DNA of 7,726 nucleotides from Bacteroidales bacterium. GTDB lineage: Bacteria > Bacteroidota > Bacteroidia > Bacteroidales > Muribaculaceae. The notes under the pieces are model-generated. The model did not search any database. It had not been told where the DNA came from and was given only the letters and a program-made list of their open reading frames with translations. A program made the position numbers and the translations under genes. Positions 7,155 to 7,726 of the stretch are shown here, in pieces. Position 1 is the first letter of the stretch; every line of letters begins with the position of its first letter. The DNA lies in assembly GCA_004553095.1 (NCBI GenBank), contig SFMJ01000078.1, positions 1 to 7,726 on the forward strand, written 5' to 3'.

Positions 7155-7205
7155 CCCCAACTCTGCTTTTTATTGAGGGCTCTCTGTTTTTATTGACATA
7201 TATAT

Positions 7206-7726
7206 ATGAATGTTTTAAGTGATTCTGCCCTGAATCAATGCACAGGCTGCCAGCTATGTGCCGCTGTCTGCCACAAGAATGCGATTACTATCGCCCCGGA
7301 TGTGGAAGGGTTTTATCGCCCCTCCATCGACCCCTCTCTTTGTGTCGATTGTGGATTGTGCACCAAAATATGCTATAAGTTTGACGAGAATATCGAACCT
7401 TTCGGCATTGATAAGCTCCGCACGACTACTCTATATGGTGCTTCGGCCAAACAAAGGGATATTGTTGAAAATACTACCTCCGGTGGCGTCGCTGACCTTC
7501 TGGCCCAAGAATTGATTCATGAAGGATACAGGGTGGTAGGTGTCGTCTATGACTCTTCTGATGATTGTGCCAAAGATTTTGTCGCTTCTACTGTGGAGGA
7601 GTCTGTCGCTTTTCGCGGATCAAAGTATATTCAATCTTATACACTTGATGCATTTAAGACTGTTGTCAAGAATTGCCGTCAGGAAAAGTTTGCCGTGTTT
7701 GGCACACCCTGCCATATCTATGCTCT
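7206..7726 (+). CDS. FrhB/FdhB-family iron-sulfur protein (coenzyme F420 hydrogenase/dehydrogenase beta-subunit-like), 3' truncated by window
   Basis: The frame is open from ATG 7206 to the right edge (173 codons). Two 4Fe-4S ferredoxin motifs come first: C12, C15, C18, C22 (CTGCQLCAAVCH) and C46, C49, C52, C56 (CVDCGLCTKICY). Then the start of the FrhB-type flavin/F420-binding domain follows: LYGAS (about 80-84), TTSGGVADLLAQELI (95-109), FRGSKYIQS (140-148) and FGTPCHIYA near the edge. Family members pass electrons between iron-sulfur centres, flavin and a redox partner. F420-dependent members belong to archaea and actinobacteria. Bacteroidota are not known to make F420, so a flavin-linked role is more likely here, and relatives often sit in polysaccharide gene clusters. 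The proline that usually follows the fourth cysteine of each ferredoxin motif is H23 in the first and Y57 in the second. The product depends on the missing C-terminus. ATG 7206 fits the promoter and places the first cluster near the N-terminus. Confidence 0.82.
   Translation, partial: MNVLSDSALNQCTGCQLCAAVCHKNAITIAPDVEGFYRPSIDPSLCVDCGLCTKICYKFDENIEPFGIDKLRTTTLYGASAKQRDIVENTTSGGVADLLAQELIHEGYRVVGVVYDSSDDCAKDFVASTVEESVAFRGSKYIQSYTLDAFKTVVKNCRQEKFAVFGTPCHIYA

Noticed and set aside
7258..7515. An 85-residue plus-strand open frame near the right edge
   Set aside because: It overlaps the FrhB-like gene in another frame, while the FrhB frame has both ferredoxin motifs and continues to the edge.
1..7726. 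Mobile element, phage, defence or CRISPR system
   Set aside because: No transposase, integrase, target-site duplication, spaced repeat array or defence-type domain was seen. The complete genes are intact housekeeping or transport genes.

Overview
The window looks like a chromosomal segment of a Bacteroidales-type bacterium (phylum Bacteroidota). The main evidence is the promoters: four sites fit the Bacteroidota primary-sigma consensus, TTTG, about 20 bp, then TAnnTTTG, and they lie where gene starts need them. AT-rich leaders without strong Shine-Dalgarno sites and Bacteroidales-like proteins (OPT transporter, PIF1-HRDC helicase, FrhB-like iron-sulfur protein) agree. Genus cannot be fixed from sequence alone. 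No insertion sequence, phage gene, CRISPR array, tRNA or rRNA was seen, and base composition looks even across the genes.

Layout, left to right. Positions 1-135 hold a minus-strand promoter (104-135) and at least about 98 nt of transcript with no credible start codon, running off the left edge: a long leader or a small RNA. Positions 166-2313 (minus) encode a PIF1-type DNA helicase with a C-terminal HRDC domain. Positions 2384-3394 (minus) encode aspartate-semialdehyde dehydrogenase (asd). A strong intrinsic terminator (3450-3492) separates asd from fabD (3511-4389, minus), which has its own promoter (4426-4457). Next are prdX (4469-5020, minus), a prolyl-tRNA editing protein, and an OPT-family oligopeptide transporter (5020-7014, minus), which share one base. 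At 7015-7205 two non-overlapping promoters diverge; the right one drives an iron-sulfur protein of the FrhB/FdhB family (7206 to the right edge, plus strand, incomplete).

There are about four transcription units: OPT-prdX from 7066-7097; fabD alone, bounded by its own promoter and terminator; asd and the helicase, probably together, with no clear promoter recognised; and the rightward FrhB-like gene. A fifth begins at the left edge. The content is mostly housekeeping: DNA maintenance, aspartate-family amino acids and cell-wall diaminopimelate, fatty-acid initiation, peptide uptake and tRNA quality control.

I found no convincing undescribed multi-gene system. The items most worth a second look are the untranslated transcript at the left edge, the OPT-prdX overlap, the hairpin over the prdX stop codon and fabD promoter, and the FrhB-like protein in a lineage not known to make coenzyme F420.
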